Source of the DNA: CAZRVH01 sp964603635
GTDB lineage: Bacteria; Patescibacteriota; Gracilibacteria; Peribacterales; Peribacteraceae
Direction: 5' to 3'
NCBI GenBank assembly: GCA_964603635.1
Contig: CAZRVH010000011.1
Location: 1 to 41,357 of the forward strand
Length of the DNA: 41,357 bases
The translations under genes and the position numbers were made by a program. Each line of letters opens with the position of its first letter. Position 1 is the first letter of the stretch. Positions 21,656-30,402 of the stretch are shown one piece after another. Below the pieces are notes generated by a model. The model was not told the DNA's origin. It ran no database searches and saw nothing but the letters and a program-made list of their open reading frames with translations.

Positions 21656-22183
21656 CTAGTTGATTTTCTTCATTGAACCGGCCCATTCATACGGGATGCA
21701 ATATCCGCCCCATGTACTGCTAAGGCGCAATTTCTCACCGCTCCAATTGAGCGTTACGCAGCATCCGATTGACGTACTATTGCCAGTGCGCAGCCATCCG
21801 CCATCTACCGGATCCTTTATTCCCAAATGTTGCAATGACATCATTCCGATCATTCCGATCGCAACGGATATCATTTGTTCATCGGAAAGTAATAATCCTT
21901 GCTGGTGATCAATCGTGTGATTACTGCTATGAAGCATCGGCAGTCGCGAATCGTATACACCTGGTTCCCATATTGATTGGCTCCATTCATAATTAACGCA
22001 CCATATTGATTTTGGATGAATGATTCTCTTGCCAAAAGGGCTTCCTATTACTTCTGCTATCGAAAATTTTTCCGGTATTTCCAATGAGACCCCACTTGAT
22101 TCTCGTGAGCCCACTATCTCGCATTCAAAGCTTCTCTTCATTCTTAAAACGATGCCTGGCGAAGTAACGGCGACAATCGACAT
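21656..22183 (-). CDS. Orphan gene B: related to gene A at its C-terminus, 175 aa
   Basis: Not recognised. Beta-rich soluble protein with many Trp, Ser and Cys and a hydrophobic stretch (MISVAIGMIGMMSL, about 104-117). The C-terminus (PVDGGWLRT at 125-133, then GCCVTLNW, LRLSSTW) resembles that of gene A's product (PIEDYWIRT). Start ATG 22183 is set by AAGGAG 8 nt upstream, one of the few real Shine-Dalgarno sites here; the longer frame would run into the folded leader. It is AT-rich compared with neighbours, has its own promoter, leader and terminator, and looks like an autonomous cassette. Confidence 0.65.
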   Translation of the reverse strand: MSIVAVTSPGIVLRMKRSFECEIVGSRESSGVSLEIPEKFSIAEVIGSPFGKRIIHPKSIWCVNYEWSQSIWEPGVYDSRLPMLHSSNHTIDHQQGLLLSDEQMISVAIGMIGMMSLQHLGIKDPVDGGWLRTGNSTSIGCCVTLNWSGEKLRLSSTWGGYCIPYEWAGSMKKIN

Positions 22184-22335
22184 GGTTTCTCTCCTTAGTG
22201 TTTTTTGATCGACTGATTGTTTTTTGCGGTCCACATAACCGTAAAAAAGTAAGGCAAGCACGGAATGCACCCTGTGAGGGTCGCCCCTGCTTGCCAGGTT
22301 CAAATCCTTCCCGTGCTGTGAATAAGCATGTTGAC
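22184..22335 (-). ncRNA. Structured 5' leader of gene B (shared with gene A)
   Basis: On the minus strand: P1 ATGCT (22329-22325) with AGCAC (22317-22313), 7-nt loop ending TCAC; then P2 GGCAAGCA (22295-22288) with TGCTTGCC (22260-22253); inside it P3 ACCC (22281... read as 22281-22278 on the opposite side) closing a TCACA loop with GGGT (22272-22269). The G-U pair in the gene A helix is an A-U pair here. The primary sequence just after the -10 (GTCAA, ATGCT, CACAGCA) is also conserved. No complete tRNA fold is possible. A Shine-Dalgarno ends the leader. Confidence 0.65.
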
Positions 22336-22364
22336 ATTATAATTATTTATTTTTTAAAAAACAA
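22336..22364 (-). promoter_or_regulatory. Promoter of orphan gene B
   Basis: On the minus strand: TTGTTT (22364-22359), 17-nt A/T-only spacer, TATAAT (22341-22336), followed by GTCAA as in gene A. Confidence 0.75.
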
Positions 22365-22405
22365 TTAAAAAATGAGCGCCTCATGTATTCATATACATGC
22401 GAAAC

Positions 22406-23719
22406 TCAGTTTCCCAGCTGGTTCAGTTTCTGGCTGGCACTGTGCAGGTCCGGATCCAGTTCCAATGCTTTCTGCAGCGCGGCGCGGGCGTCGTCCTTCG
22501 CGTCATTGGCGATAGCCGCCGTGCCCAACAGGTCGAAGGCGCGTGCGTCGGCGGGATATTTTTCTGTCGCTTCCTTGGCTTTCAGGTATGCCTCCTGCTT
22601 GCGGCCTCCCGTGATGGCGTTCGTTACGTACGTCAGGTACGCGTCGAAATCCGCGTCGGCGTCCGCCACGTCGGCTTCGTACTGTTCCATCGCGAGCGTC
22701 AGGTTGCCCATGGCCAACGCCTCGATGGCGATGACGCGGCGTACTTCTTTCTTGGGGGTGAATCCGTTTTCCAGCGCGTACTGCAGGAAGGTCAGCGCGT
22801 TGCCGTGGTCGCCTTGCATCGCGTAGGCGCGGCCCAGGAAATACTGCACCTCGGGCTTTTGGGGATCGATCTGGTACGCGCGCTCCAAAGATACGAGGGC
22901 ATCCTGCGAGCGTTCCGTCGTGAGTTCGCAGTACCCGCGCACGATCCACGCGTCGCGGTAATCATCCTGCGCGTTCACCACCGTTTGGAGCATGGGCAGC
23001 GCGAGTTCGCATTCCTGGACGTCGGCCAACGCGCGGGAGAGGAGGGCGAGCAGGTGGATCTGCGGACTTTCGGGGAAAAGCGCATATTCCTCATACGCAC
23101 CCAGCAAGGTCTTGGCGTAGGCGCGCAGCACCGGCTCCCATCCGGCAAGTACCGTCTGCAGTTCCGTCTTCGCACCCTCCAGATTATTTTCCGCGATGGA
23201 TACGAGTGCGAGTCCGTAATGCTTCTGCGGGGAATCCTCGGCAACCGTCAAAACGCCCTTCGCTTTCATAAGGTCTCCGCTGCGGATGTGAATGAGGCTT
23301 TCCAGGAGCACGAGGTCCTCCTCCTTCGCGCCGTTGCGCCTCAATTGGTCCAGCGTATCCTGCGCCCCCTTGGTGTCGCGTCTTTGCAGCTGCGCCTGCG
23401 CGAGCTTGCGTAATGCCGTGAGTCCTCCGCCTTTGTTCACGCCCTCCTTGTATTCCTTCTCCGCGTCCGCCCAGTCCCCGCGCAGCGCCATCACGTCTCC
23501 TTTTCTCAGGTGAAGGAGCGCTTCGTCACCCGCGTCGTTCACGGGCAGGGGAGAGAGCGTCAGGTTTCCCGTCACCGATCCGTTGCTGCCCGACTGCGTG
23601 CTGAGGTTCTGCAAAAACGTCCGCGTGCTATCGAGCTGAAAGAAAAGATACGCACCGATAACCGCCACGCAGACGAAGGCGAGGCTGGCGGGAACCCAAA
23701 CGCGGCGGGAGATGGCCAT
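22406..23719 (-). CDS. TPR-repeat protein with N-terminal membrane anchor
   Basis: 437 aa. One TM at about 10-28 (VPASLAFVCVAVIGAYLFFQ), then a spacer, then about eight tetratricopeptide-like helical repeats (for example GDVMALRGDWADAEKEYKEG, RSQDALVSLERAYQIDPQKP, AKEATEKYPADARAFDLLGT). TPR proteins are protein-interaction scaffolds; the partner cannot be told from sequence. ATG 23719 lies 8 nt after TACCTT, with no Shine-Dalgarno. Flanked by gene B's promoter downstream and the divergent EEP-family gene upstream. Probably an outside-facing complex scaffold (inference). Confidence 0.82.
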   Translation of the reverse strand: MAISRRVWVPASLAFVCVAVIGAYLFFQLDSTRTFLQNLSTQSGSNGSVTGNLTLSPLPVNDAGDEALLHLRKGDVMALRGDWADAEKEYKEGVNKGGGLTALRKLAQAQLQRRDTKGAQDTLDQLRRNGAKEEDLVLLESLIHIRSGDLMKAKGVLTVAEDSPQKHYGLALVSIAENNLEGAKTELQTVLAGWEPVLRAYAKTLLGAYEEYALFPESPQIHLLALLSRALADVQECELALPMLQTVVNAQDDYRDAWIVRGYCELTTERSQDALVSLERAYQIDPQKPEVQYFLGRAYAMQGDHGNALTFLQYALENGFTPKKEVRRVIAIEALAMGNLTLAMEQYEADVADADADFDAYLTYVTNAITGGRKQEAYLKAKEATEKYPADARAFDLLGTAAIANDAKDDARAALQKALELDPDLHSASQKLNQLGN

Positions 23720-23796
23720 GGAGTTCTAAGGTAACAGATGAATGGAGTGGGGGGTAGGGGGTTGGGGATTCGACGTTGAGCATTTATGATCCAAGT

Positions 23797-24561
23797 ATGA
23801 TGAAGGTCATTTCTCTTAACACATGGGCTGGCAGGGCTGGCAAGGAGAGGCTTTTGGACTTCTTCTTACGCAACAGTGACGCAGATATTTTCTGTCTACA
23901 GGAGATCTGGTCCGCACCATTCGAGCATCTTGAAGGCCATGACGCAGGCGTTCCCATCGATCACTCCGGCATCATGGTCTACGGCGCACGGGAAATTTCC
24001 ACGTTGCTTTCCGGCTATCGCGACTATTTCCGTCCGCATCATTTGGATAACTACGGGCTGCTCATGCTTGTGCGGAAGGATCTTGAGGTGATGGACGAAG
24101 GGGAAGTGTACGTGTACAAGCAAAAAGGCCACGTTCCCGAACGTGACGCAGGGTTTCACGCGCGCAACGTCCAGTACGTGACGCTCGCAACGCCTGCGGG
24201 AAAGAGGACGGTGATGAACTTCCACGGGCTGTGGAACGGGCAGGGAAAGGGGGACGGTGAAGATCGCCTGAAGCAATCGCGGAGGATCATAGAATTCCTC
24301 AAGACACTTGACCATCCCTACGTCCTGCTTGGGGATTTCAATCTCCTTCCCGATACGCAGAGTCTGCAGATGCTGGAGGAATTCGGACTCCGGAATCTCA
24401 TCAGGGAATACGGAATCACCTCCACGCGCACGAGTCACTATACGAAGCCCGAGAAATTCGCCGATTATGTATTGGTCAGCGATGGGATAGACGTCAAGGA
24501 CTTCCGGGTCCTGCCCGACGAGGTGTCGGACCATGCGCCTTTGCTTGTAGAATTCGAATAA
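23797..24561 (+). CDS. Endonuclease/exonuclease/phosphatase (EEP) family protein
   Basis: Metal-dependent phosphodiesterase fold (DNase I/APE1/inositol phosphatase superfamily), 254 aa. Motifs in order: SLNTW (Asn), LQEIW (catalytic Glu, about 38), NFHGLWNG (His), LGDFNLLPD (Asp-x-Asn, about 192), ADYVLVS (Asp) and SDHAPLLVEF (Asp-His at the end). No signal peptide, so it probably acts in the cytoplasm; substrate unknown. The start is ATG 23797, because TATGAT ends 6 nt before it with TTGGGG 17 nt further upstream; an upstream TTG (23776) would overlap this promoter. Confidence 0.87.
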   Translation: MMKVISLNTWAGRAGKERLLDFFLRNSDADIFCLQEIWSAPFEHLEGHDAGVPIDHSGIMVYGAREISTLLSGYRDYFRPHHLDNYGLLMLVRKDLEVMDEGEVYVYKQKGHVPERDAGFHARNVQYVTLATPAGKRTVMNFHGLWNGQGKGDGEDRLKQSRRIIEFLKTLDHPYVLLGDFNLLPDTQSLQMLEEFGLRNLIREYGITSTRTSHYTKPEKFADYVLVSDGIDVKDFRVLPDEVSDHAPLLVEFE

Positions 24562-24591
24562 TCAATAGGATATTCGGGTATATTCGTATAA

Positions 24592-24620
24592 TTGACATAT
24601 GTAAAAATAAATTAAATAAT
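24592..24620 (+). promoter_or_regulatory. Promoter of the 24627 gene
   Basis: TTGACA (24592-24597), 17-nt spacer, AATAAT (24615-24620), with the ATG exactly 7 nt beyond the -10. Transcription would start at or next to the A of ATG. Confidence 0.7.
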
Positions 24621-24626
24621 ATACTT

Positions 24627-25229
24627 ATGTCTAGCGAACATAGATCGCAAGCGGTCTCGCACCTCCCCGATTATCTTCAAAAAAGGATCCTTCTTTTGAT
24701 TGAGTGGGGATTGATCGATGCTGATTGCGATACGTCCGCGTTAACAGAGCGGACGGCTGGGGCGATGGTGGATAAGGTGCAGCGCAGGTCTAGGGAAATC
24801 ATGAATCTTTTTCCTCCCGGCATTCTAGTCCGATTCGGAGAGAGTGTTGCAGTGTATGAACTTAGTCATCACGTTATCGACTCACACGGTAAATATAATA
24901 CTACCTACTTTCTCTCCCCCGATGGTAGAAAAACACATAAGACGTTCGGTTCTTTTTTCGAAATGAGCATTGTTGAAAGGGAATCCGAGACGGTCTTGCG
25001 CTTGCGCGATACGATGGATGACATCAAAGCGTCCGTCGCGACTGTTATTGGGAAGTTGCACGAAAGAGCCCCTGATCAGAATATCAACTGGATGCGCTTG
25101 CGCCTGGAAACTGCGGTGTTCCGCCTGTTCCGCGACCATTCAGCCAGACGCAACGAAAATATCCTTCGTGATCGTATCTACGCCGAGGCGAGAAGGATAT
25201 ATGGAATATGTTTCCCTAATTTCGAATAA
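24627..25229 (+). CDS. Hypothetical protein, 200 aa, AT-rich
   Basis: Not recognised. Soluble, mixed charge. An N-terminal helical region (residues 1-55) is followed by a strand region with SPDGRKTHKTFGSFF (about 91-105) and a C-terminal helical part rich in Arg (LRLETAVFRLFRDHSARRNENILRDRIYAEARRIYG). It could bind nucleic acid, but no motif proves it. Codon use is AT-rich like genes A, B and the FcoT-like gene. It has the clearest leaderless promoter in the window and no Shine-Dalgarno. It converges with the next gene, leaving 3 nt between stop codons. Confidence 0.6.
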   Translation: MSSEHRSQAVSHLPDYLQKRILLLIEWGLIDADCDTSALTERTAGAMVDKVQRRSREIMNLFPPGILVRFGESVAVYELSHHVIDSHGKYNTTYFLSPDGRKTHKTFGSFFEMSIVERESETVLRLRDTMDDIKASVATVIGKLHERAPDQNINWMRLRLETAVFRLFRDHSARRNENILRDRIYAEARRIYGICFPNFE

Positions 25230-25232
25230 GGC

Positions 25233-25907
25233 CTACGCCTCCTTCTTCTTGCGCGTCTTCTTTACCGGCGTTTCCTCGTCGTCTTCGGCCACTTCTTCCT
25301 TGGCGCTCATGACGGGGCTCATTTCGCCGTCGACGGAATTGTCATTCAGGAACTGCTTTGCAGCGGCGTCCGCAAGATGCTTGGGGAGCACGGCTTCGAT
25401 GGCCGCCCATTGCGCTTCCGTATGCACGGGGAGCAACACCGTGATCTGGTCTCCCACTTCGGCGCGGTAGAACGTGACCGATGCGAGGAGCACACGGAAT
25501 GGCTTGCCTTCGCAGAGGACCTTGTACTGTCCGTCTTCCTGGATGAGTACGCCCTTGGCGATCCTTCGGTCGATCGGCGCGATCTGCTTGTAGATGAATT
25601 TGCCTTCGTCGGTGATCGTGAGTTTCATGCCGTCTCCCTCCACGAGCTTGCTCTTGGAAGCATAGTTTGCCGGGACGGGGTAGCTCTGTCCGCCGCCGTC
25701 CACCATGTTCTGTCCGTCGAAGATTCCCTCGATCACGCGGCCGGACACGGACGCGGGAGCGGAGACTTTGGACGCGCGGGTCATCAAACGTTCCTGGTTG
25801 GGATCCGTGACCCCCGTCAAATCGCGTAGCAAGGCGTTGGCCGTCTTCAGGGAAGACATCGCGCTGTCGAGAAGTTCCTGGATATGAATCAGAGAATCGT
25901 CTGCCAT
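25233..25907 (-). CDS. Conserved CPR-type protein of unknown function, 224 aa
   Basis: N-terminal helix (1-40), then a beta-rich domain: VIEGIFDGQNMVDGGGQSYPVPANYASKSKL, TITDEGKFIYKQIAPIDRR, VLLASVTFYRAEVGDQITVLLP, ending with an acidic-then-basic tail (EEVAEDDEETPVKKTRKKKEA). From memory, proteins with the run YPVP-x-NYASKSKLVEGD are widespread in Patescibacteria and unannotated; this is recollection, not a search. The basic tail suggests RNA, DNA or ribosome contact. The start is ATG 25907; the longer frame begins with an unlikely His/Thr stretch. Confidence 0.7.
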   Translation of the reverse strand: MADDSLIHIQELLDSAMSSLKTANALLRDLTGVTDPNQERLMTRASKVSAPASVSGRVIEGIFDGQNMVDGGGQSYPVPANYASKSKLVEGDGMKLTITDEGKFIYKQIAPIDRRIAKGVLIQEDGQYKVLCEGKPFRVLLASVTFYRAEVGDQITVLLPVHTEAQWAAIEAVLPKHLADAAAKQFLNDNSVDGEMSPVMSAKEEVAEDDEETPVKKTRKKKEA

Positions 25908-25949
25908 GGGAAGTGAGGGAAGTGTATGAGTGTGTTGCCGGATCAATGT

Positions 25950-26960
25950 TTAGAACTCGCGAACGGAGATGTCGATATGCGTAGCGGCGAGTCTGGATTG
26001 TATCTGGGTTTCTGTGAGGAGGCCCGGTTCGGCACCGACGACCCCTACGACACTCATCGCATTTATAGTACCCGCTCTTAGGGCAATTGGCAAGTCCTTC
26101 CCGTTCAAAAGCGCCCATGTCGCGGCCGTGCCGAACGCGTCCCCTGCGCCCGTGGTATCCGTTACGCTGCATTCCACGATGGGGCAGTGGTAGACGTGGA
26201 CGCCGTCCGTCGCCATGGTTCCGTTCCTGCCGTCCGTGATACACACGTACTTCGCGCCACTTCCCGCAAGGATGCGCAGCGCTTCTTCCACCGTCGAGGC
26301 GGAGGTGAAGGTCAGCGCTTCCTCTTTGTTCATGTGGAGCAGGGTCGTCTGCTTCAGGAGATTCTGGATACTCGACCTTTTGTATCCCATGTTCACCTGG
26401 CATTCGCCGGGGTTCCACGTGAGCTTGGCATGCGGCTTTTCAGCCAACACCTTGATAATCTCGTCTTCGATGACGCAGCTTTCCTCCTGGACGCTGTTGA
26501 GGTAGATCCAATCCATTGATTTCGCTTCTTCGCGCGCGAACGTGACGTCGTGCAGGTGTTTGCTCGTGCCCGGGTGGTTCAAAATGATGCGCTCGCCCGT
26601 GGTGGAGGAGAGGATGATGGAGAAGCTTGCGCTCTCGCCCTCGATGATCGTGGCATGGGACACGTCGACGTTTTCCTTCCGCAGGTTGTCGATGATGGAT
26701 CGTCCCCACTGGTCGTCCGCGGTGATGCCGCAAAAGGTCGCGGAGCATCCCAGGCGGGACAGTCCCACCGACGTGTTGCAGGCGCCGCCCCCGAACGAAC
26801 CGACGATTCCCTTCACGCGGATCTTGGATCCGAAGGGAACGACGAAAGAATCGTCCTTCTGGTGGTTCGCCATCGCGGCATCATCCGCCGACACGAAGAG
26901 ATCGAAGGTCGCCCCTCCGATGGACATGGTCCGGAAACGGCGGGGTGAATCGCTCATCAT
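25950..26960 (-). CDS. PfkB-family sugar/nucleoside kinase
   Basis: ATP-dependent phosphorylation of a sugar or nucleoside, 336 aa. N-terminal GGATFDLFVSADD, then the substrate-side motif GSFGGGACNTSVGLSRLG, then the C-terminal signature DTTGAGDAFGTAATWALLNG with the anion hole GAGD and catalytic Asp. Family members include ribokinase, adenosine kinase and fructokinase; which one is unclear. Starts 4 nt after the stop of the large Ig-domain protein gene on the same strand, so it is co-transcribed with it; the functional reason for that pairing is not evident. Confidence 0.9.
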   Translation of the reverse strand: MMSDSPRRFRTMSIGGATFDLFVSADDAAMANHQKDDSFVVPFGSKIRVKGIVGSFGGGACNTSVGLSRLGCSATFCGITADDQWGRSIIDNLRKENVDVSHATIIEGESASFSIILSSTTGERIILNHPGTSKHLHDVTFAREEAKSMDWIYLNSVQEESCVIEDEIIKVLAEKPHAKLTWNPGECQVNMGYKRSSIQNLLKQTTLLHMNKEEALTFTSASTVEEALRILAGSGAKYVCITDGRNGTMATDGVHVYHCPIVECSVTDTTGAGDAFGTAATWALLNGKDLPIALRAGTINAMSVVGVVGAEPGLLTETQIQSRLAATHIDISVREF

Positions 26961-26964
26961 GCGG

Positions 26965-29358
26965 TCAGGAGCGATACTGGGACTGGATGGCGTTCAGGAA
27001 CGCCGCTGTCTTCTGCACGTTCTGCCTGTGGCGCAGCTTCAGGTAGACGCCCGCGAGCCCCGCCGCCGCCATGAGATACCAGGCGAAAGCGGGGATGCCG
27101 GAACCCGGGGTAGTCGGAGCGGGCTTGGCGACCCCTCCCGGGTGCACGGAGTCGATGAACGGAATCGGATCGGCTGCGCTCGGCTTGAATCCGGCGCCCT
27201 TGGCAGACGGCGTTCCCTCTCCCGTCGCGGCCATGTCTTCCAGCTTCTGTCCCGCCACCGAGATCGGCGTGAGGCGCAGCTGATAGGGGACGGTATTCAA
27301 CAGGTCGCGCAGGGAATATTCCCGCAACTCGCCGTTCAGGAAACGTGATTCGGTCAGCTCCCCGCCTTGCGCGCCGAATTCCAAGAGATAGGAGGCGAGG
27401 GGAACGTCCGCCTTCAGGTCGGACCACTTGATGGCCAGCGCACCGTCCAACGGACCGATTTCCAGCGTGAGCCCGAGGGCCGCCTTTTGTGTGAGATCGC
27501 TTTTTTCCTTGCTTTCGGCGTCAGCCTTCACGCCCGTCACGGCGAAGAAATACGTGCGGCCCGGCGTGAGTCCAGCCACCGTCGCCTTCGTTACCTGGCT
27601 TTGCGTGTCCAGCGTATAGAGGAAGTTATCTTCCTTGTCCCCCACGTAGACCCGGTATCCGTCGACGGGCACTTTCAAGGCGTCCCACTCCAGGGCCACC
27701 GCGTTCAGGCGTGACTCGGCGCGGACATTCTGCACGACCGGCAGCGACTGCACGCCCACGTTCAGCATGGCCCGCAGGCTGGTCGCATTGCCCGCCGCGT
27801 CCGTCGCCGTGAAGACGGGCTGATACGCATCCGCTTCGCCGACGGAGAAAACCGCCTGGTACGTACCCGAGGTTCCCGTTTCCTTCAGCGTGATATCGGG
27901 CGTGCCGGCGTCGTTATCCAGGCGCATGGTCACGCTTTTCAGCTTCGGTTCCGATTCCACGCTCACCAGGATCTTGTCGCCCGCCTGCGGCGTATCGGGG
28001 GAAAAGACGATGTCTTTCAGCTCCGGATCCTGCGTGTCCAGGACAAGGCGGAAGGGCCCCGAATCGCTGCGTCCCGCATCGTCGCGGATGCGGATGGTGA
28101 TGTCGCGCTGCGTTTCCGGGAGGGTGACGGGAATGGAAAAGCGGCCCGTTTCATCGGATGCGCCCAATGCGTCTTGCACGCCGCCCATGACGATGAGGTT
28201 CGAGAAGGCCGGCGCCGTTCCCGTGATCGTGATCTGCGTCGTCGATACGCCGTCCCCCTCCTTATGCGACGTGATCGTGATGTTGCGCGCGCCCGCGTTT
28301 CCGGAGGCTCCTCCGCTCACCGTTACTTTGGCTTCGCCGGCAATGCGGTCGTCATTCTGGTCCTCCACGCGGAAGGTCTGCGTTCCGTTGGCACGGAACT
28401 TCAGCACGAGCGCGAATTCCTTTACGCCCAGGTCACGTTCCTTGAACGTGTATTTCCCGAAATTCGGCAGCGTCGCATCCGGGTCGGTCGAGGAAAACAG
28501 GACCGTTCCGGTATAATCTTCGACGATGTTGCCGTCGCGGTCCACCGCGCGGATCGTGACCTTCGGCGCCTCCACGCCTGCCGCCATCGTGGCGGGCGCG
28601 GTCACTTCGAATCCGTCGATGACATCGAATCCCGAGCTGACCTGCGCGTAGTACATGCGTTGCGTACCCGTGTTTTTCGAGGCCGCGTACCCGTCGTCGT
28701 TTCCTCCCCGCGCGGATCCCGCGTCGATTTCGAGCGATGCTGCCAGAAGGTTTCCGCTCAGGAGATCCAATGCGCGCAGCGCGACCGTGCCTTCTTCCTT
28801 CGTGCCGATCGCGAACGCCTGGACGCCGTCGTTATCGGTTTCATGCGACAGGGGAGTGACGTAGTCATCCGGACGGCTGGAAATGAGCGTCACCGGGCGT
28901 CCCGGAAGCACGTTTCCGTACGTATCCGTCAGTTGCACTTCCACCGTCGCCTCGTCGCGGCCGTCCGCCTCGATATGGCGCGTGTCTGCCTGGAGCGTGG
29001 AGCTCACCGGATCCATGGATTCCGGAAGTACGGCCGCCGTCGTGGACGCGATGGTCTCGCCGTCCTGTGTCAAAGCGATGCGGTACGTTCCCGCGGTCCT
29101 TGTCAGGGATCCGGGGATCGTCATGGAGCCCGCTCCGTTCTGCATCGGCATGCGCACGCTCTTCTTCTCACCGTCGGGGGTCTGCACGACCAGCGTCGCT
29201 TCGTCGCCATGCGTGCCATGTGCTTCCACCAGCGTTCCGATTCCCGCGATGGAGTCGTCCACGATCAGTTCCGCACCTACCTGGGCGACTGCCGAGAGAG
29301 GGGAAAGCGTCAGGACAACGATGAGTAAAGCGGAGACGGTGTGTTTTGTGTGTTTCAT
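26965..29358 (-). CDS. Large cell-surface protein with Ig-like and FnIII domains
   Basis: 797 aa. Signal peptide 1-27 (ALLIVVLTLSPLSAVAQ), an initial beta domain, a Big_1/invasin-type Ig domain (about 125-205, DGRDEATVEVQLTDTYGNVLPG), a second Ig-like domain (about 235-345), further beta domains (355-535), two fibronectin type III domains (about 540-625 and 630-715) and a C-terminal TM (about 755-775) followed by a basic tail. It therefore exposes a long beta-sandwich rod and is anchored at its C-terminus. Likely an adhesin or structural surface protein, plausible for an episymbiont, but this is inference. Confidence 0.82.
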   Translation of the reverse strand: MKHTKHTVSALLIVVLTLSPLSAVAQVGAELIVDDSIAGIGTLVEAHGTHGDEATLVVQTPDGEKKSVRMPMQNGAGSMTIPGSLTRTAGTYRIALTQDGETIASTTAAVLPESMDPVSSTLQADTRHIEADGRDEATVEVQLTDTYGNVLPGRPVTLISSRPDDYVTPLSHETDNDGVQAFAIGTKEEGTVALRALDLLSGNLLAASLEIDAGSARGGNDDGYAASKNTGTQRMYYAQVSSGFDVIDGFEVTAPATMAAGVEAPKVTIRAVDRDGNIVEDYTGTVLFSSTDPDATLPNFGKYTFKERDLGVKEFALVLKFRANGTQTFRVEDQNDDRIAGEAKVTVSGGASGNAGARNITITSHKEGDGVSTTQITITGTAPAFSNLIVMGGVQDALGASDETGRFSIPVTLPETQRDITIRIRDDAGRSDSGPFRLVLDTQDPELKDIVFSPDTPQAGDKILVSVESEPKLKSVTMRLDNDAGTPDITLKETGTSGTYQAVFSVGEADAYQPVFTATDAAGNATSLRAMLNVGVQSLPVVQNVRAESRLNAVALEWDALKVPVDGYRVYVGDKEDNFLYTLDTQSQVTKATVAGLTPGRTYFFAVTGVKADAESKEKSDLTQKAALGLTLEIGPLDGALAIKWSDLKADVPLASYLLEFGAQGGELTESRFLNGELREYSLRDLLNTVPYQLRLTPISVAGQKLEDMAATGEGTPSAKGAGFKPSAADPIPFIDSVHPGGVAKPAPTTPGSGIPAFAWYLMAAAGLAGVYLKLRHRQNVQKTAAFLNAIQSQYRS

Positions 29359-29370
29359 AGATTTCCGATT

Positions 29371-29399
29371 ATTGTAGCACGAATCGGGTTTTTGCTCAA
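29371..29399 (-). promoter_or_regulatory. Promoter of the surface-protein/PfkB operon
   Basis: On the minus strand: TTGAGC (29399-29394), 17-nt spacer, TACAAT (29376-29371), ATG 12 nt later. Predicted leader of about 5 nt. Confidence 0.65.
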
Positions 29400-29454
29400 T
29401 GATATGGGTATATATAAGAATTCAATTACATGTTTTGTCTAGGATAGATGTTCT

Positions 29455-29485
29455 CAGGTTTCAGGTGATAGGTGATAGGTTATAG
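29455..29485. repeat. GATAGGT-repeat intergenic tract
   Basis: CAGGTTTCAGGTGATAGGTGATAGGTTATAG: three to four degenerate copies of a 7-8 nt GATAGGT unit, upstream of the lipoprotein gene. No function visible. Confidence 0.5.
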
Positions 29486-29515
29486 CCCTGTTTACAGAGT
29501 AATCCCTCTCCAACT

Positions 29516-30076
29516 ATGAAGCGCCCGATTCTCCTTTCCTTGGCCTTTTCCCTCGTTCTTGCTGCCTGCGGCGGTTCGACGGTTGCCGTCACCTGCACGC
29601 AGCAGTATTGGGACGGTACAATCGGTACCTGTCTTCCGGACGGATGGCACGTCTTGGATCGCACGAACCTGGATCTCCGCGGCGCCCCCGCGGAAGTTCT
29701 CGTCGCGTTCCAGGCGGATGTACCCGTTGCCGGCCAATATCCCATCATCACCGCGACACGCGAGGCTTTGAACGAGGAAATGACATCCACCCAGTACAGC
29801 GATGCCAGCATCGTGTCCGTGAAAACGCTTCCGGGCTACACGGAAATCGACAAGCAGAAAGTGAAGATCGATGATCAGGACGTGAACGTCCACATTTTCT
29901 CCTCGCAGCCGAAAACAGACGAGCCGAAGTCGCGCTTTTACCAGTTGAGCGCGGTCGCGGGCTCCGCCGGATACAGCTTCACGGCAGCCACGCCGCTGAC
30001 TGTCGAAAAGGCCCTGGAAGGACAAATCCTACTGATCCTGAAGAGCGTCACGTTCCTGAAGCCGACGGCGCAATGA
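29516..30076 (+). CDS. Putative lipoprotein, 186 aa
   Basis: N-terminus MKRPILLSLAFSLVLAACGG with lipobox LAAC (Cys18): a lipoprotein signal. The mature part is a beta-rich domain of about 165 residues with a Cys pair (CTQQYWDGTIGTC) and no recognised motif; it resembles small PsbP/DUF-type lipoproteins only in size. No Shine-Dalgarno and only a weak -10 (AGTAAT) are visible. It converges on the tRNA-Ala gene. Function unknown. Confidence 0.75.
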   Translation: MKRPILLSLAFSLVLAACGGSTVAVTCTQQYWDGTIGTCLPDGWHVLDRTNLDLRGAPAEVLVAFQADVPVAGQYPIITATREALNEEMTSTQYSDASIVSVKTLPGYTEIDKQKVKIDDQDVNVHIFSSQPKTDEPKSRFYQLSAVAGSAGYSFTAATPLTVEKALEGQILLILKSVTFLKPTAQ

Positions 30077-30097
30077 TTCCTGTTCGGCATGTCAAAA

Positions 30098-30173
30098 TGG
30101 TGGAGCTGAGGAGATTCGAACTCCTGACCCTCTGATTGCAAATCAGATGCTCTACCAACTGAGCTACAGCCCC
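30098..30173 (-). tRNA. tRNA-Ala (anticodon TGC)
   Basis: On the minus strand: acceptor GGGGCTG / CAGCTCC, D-arm AGCTCAGTTGGTAGAGC, anticodon arm CTGAT-TTTGCAA-TCAG with TGC, T-arm with GTTCGAATC, discriminator A and an encoded CCA. Complete 76-nt cloverleaf. Confidence 0.95.
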
Positions 30174-30260
30174 ACGTGTGGGAATTTGGTATGCGATGAT
30201 GTTAATGTCCTTCCTGGTCCGCGCGAGAATAGCAGATTTCCGCGATGGCTCAATTCAATT

Positions 30261-30335
30261 TGGAGGTGCCGGCGGGGATCGCACCCGCGTATGAGGGATT
30301 TGCAGTCCCTTGCCTTACTACTTGGCTACGGCACC
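30261..30335 (-). tRNA. tRNA-Cys (anticodon GCA)
   Basis: On the minus strand: acceptor GGTGCCG / CGGCACC, anticodon arm GGGACTGCAAATCCC with GCA, T-arm GCGGGTGCGATCCCCGC, discriminator T and an encoded CCA. It is about 87 nt upstream of tRNA-Ala and probably co-transcribed. Confidence 0.95.
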
Positions 30336-30402
30336 ATGAGAGCCCGCCTAGGATAATGAAAGAATCCCAAAGAAGAAAGCTCACGTATTTCCCGGGATGT
30401 CC

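Noticed and set aside
22253..22318. tRNA-like stretch on the + strand (GGTTCAAATCC with GCACGG / CCGTGC arms)
   Set aside because: No complete anticodon arm or D-arm fits, the T-stem has only three pairs, and the homologous stretch at gene A lacks the T-loop motif. It is better explained as the complement of gene B's leader.
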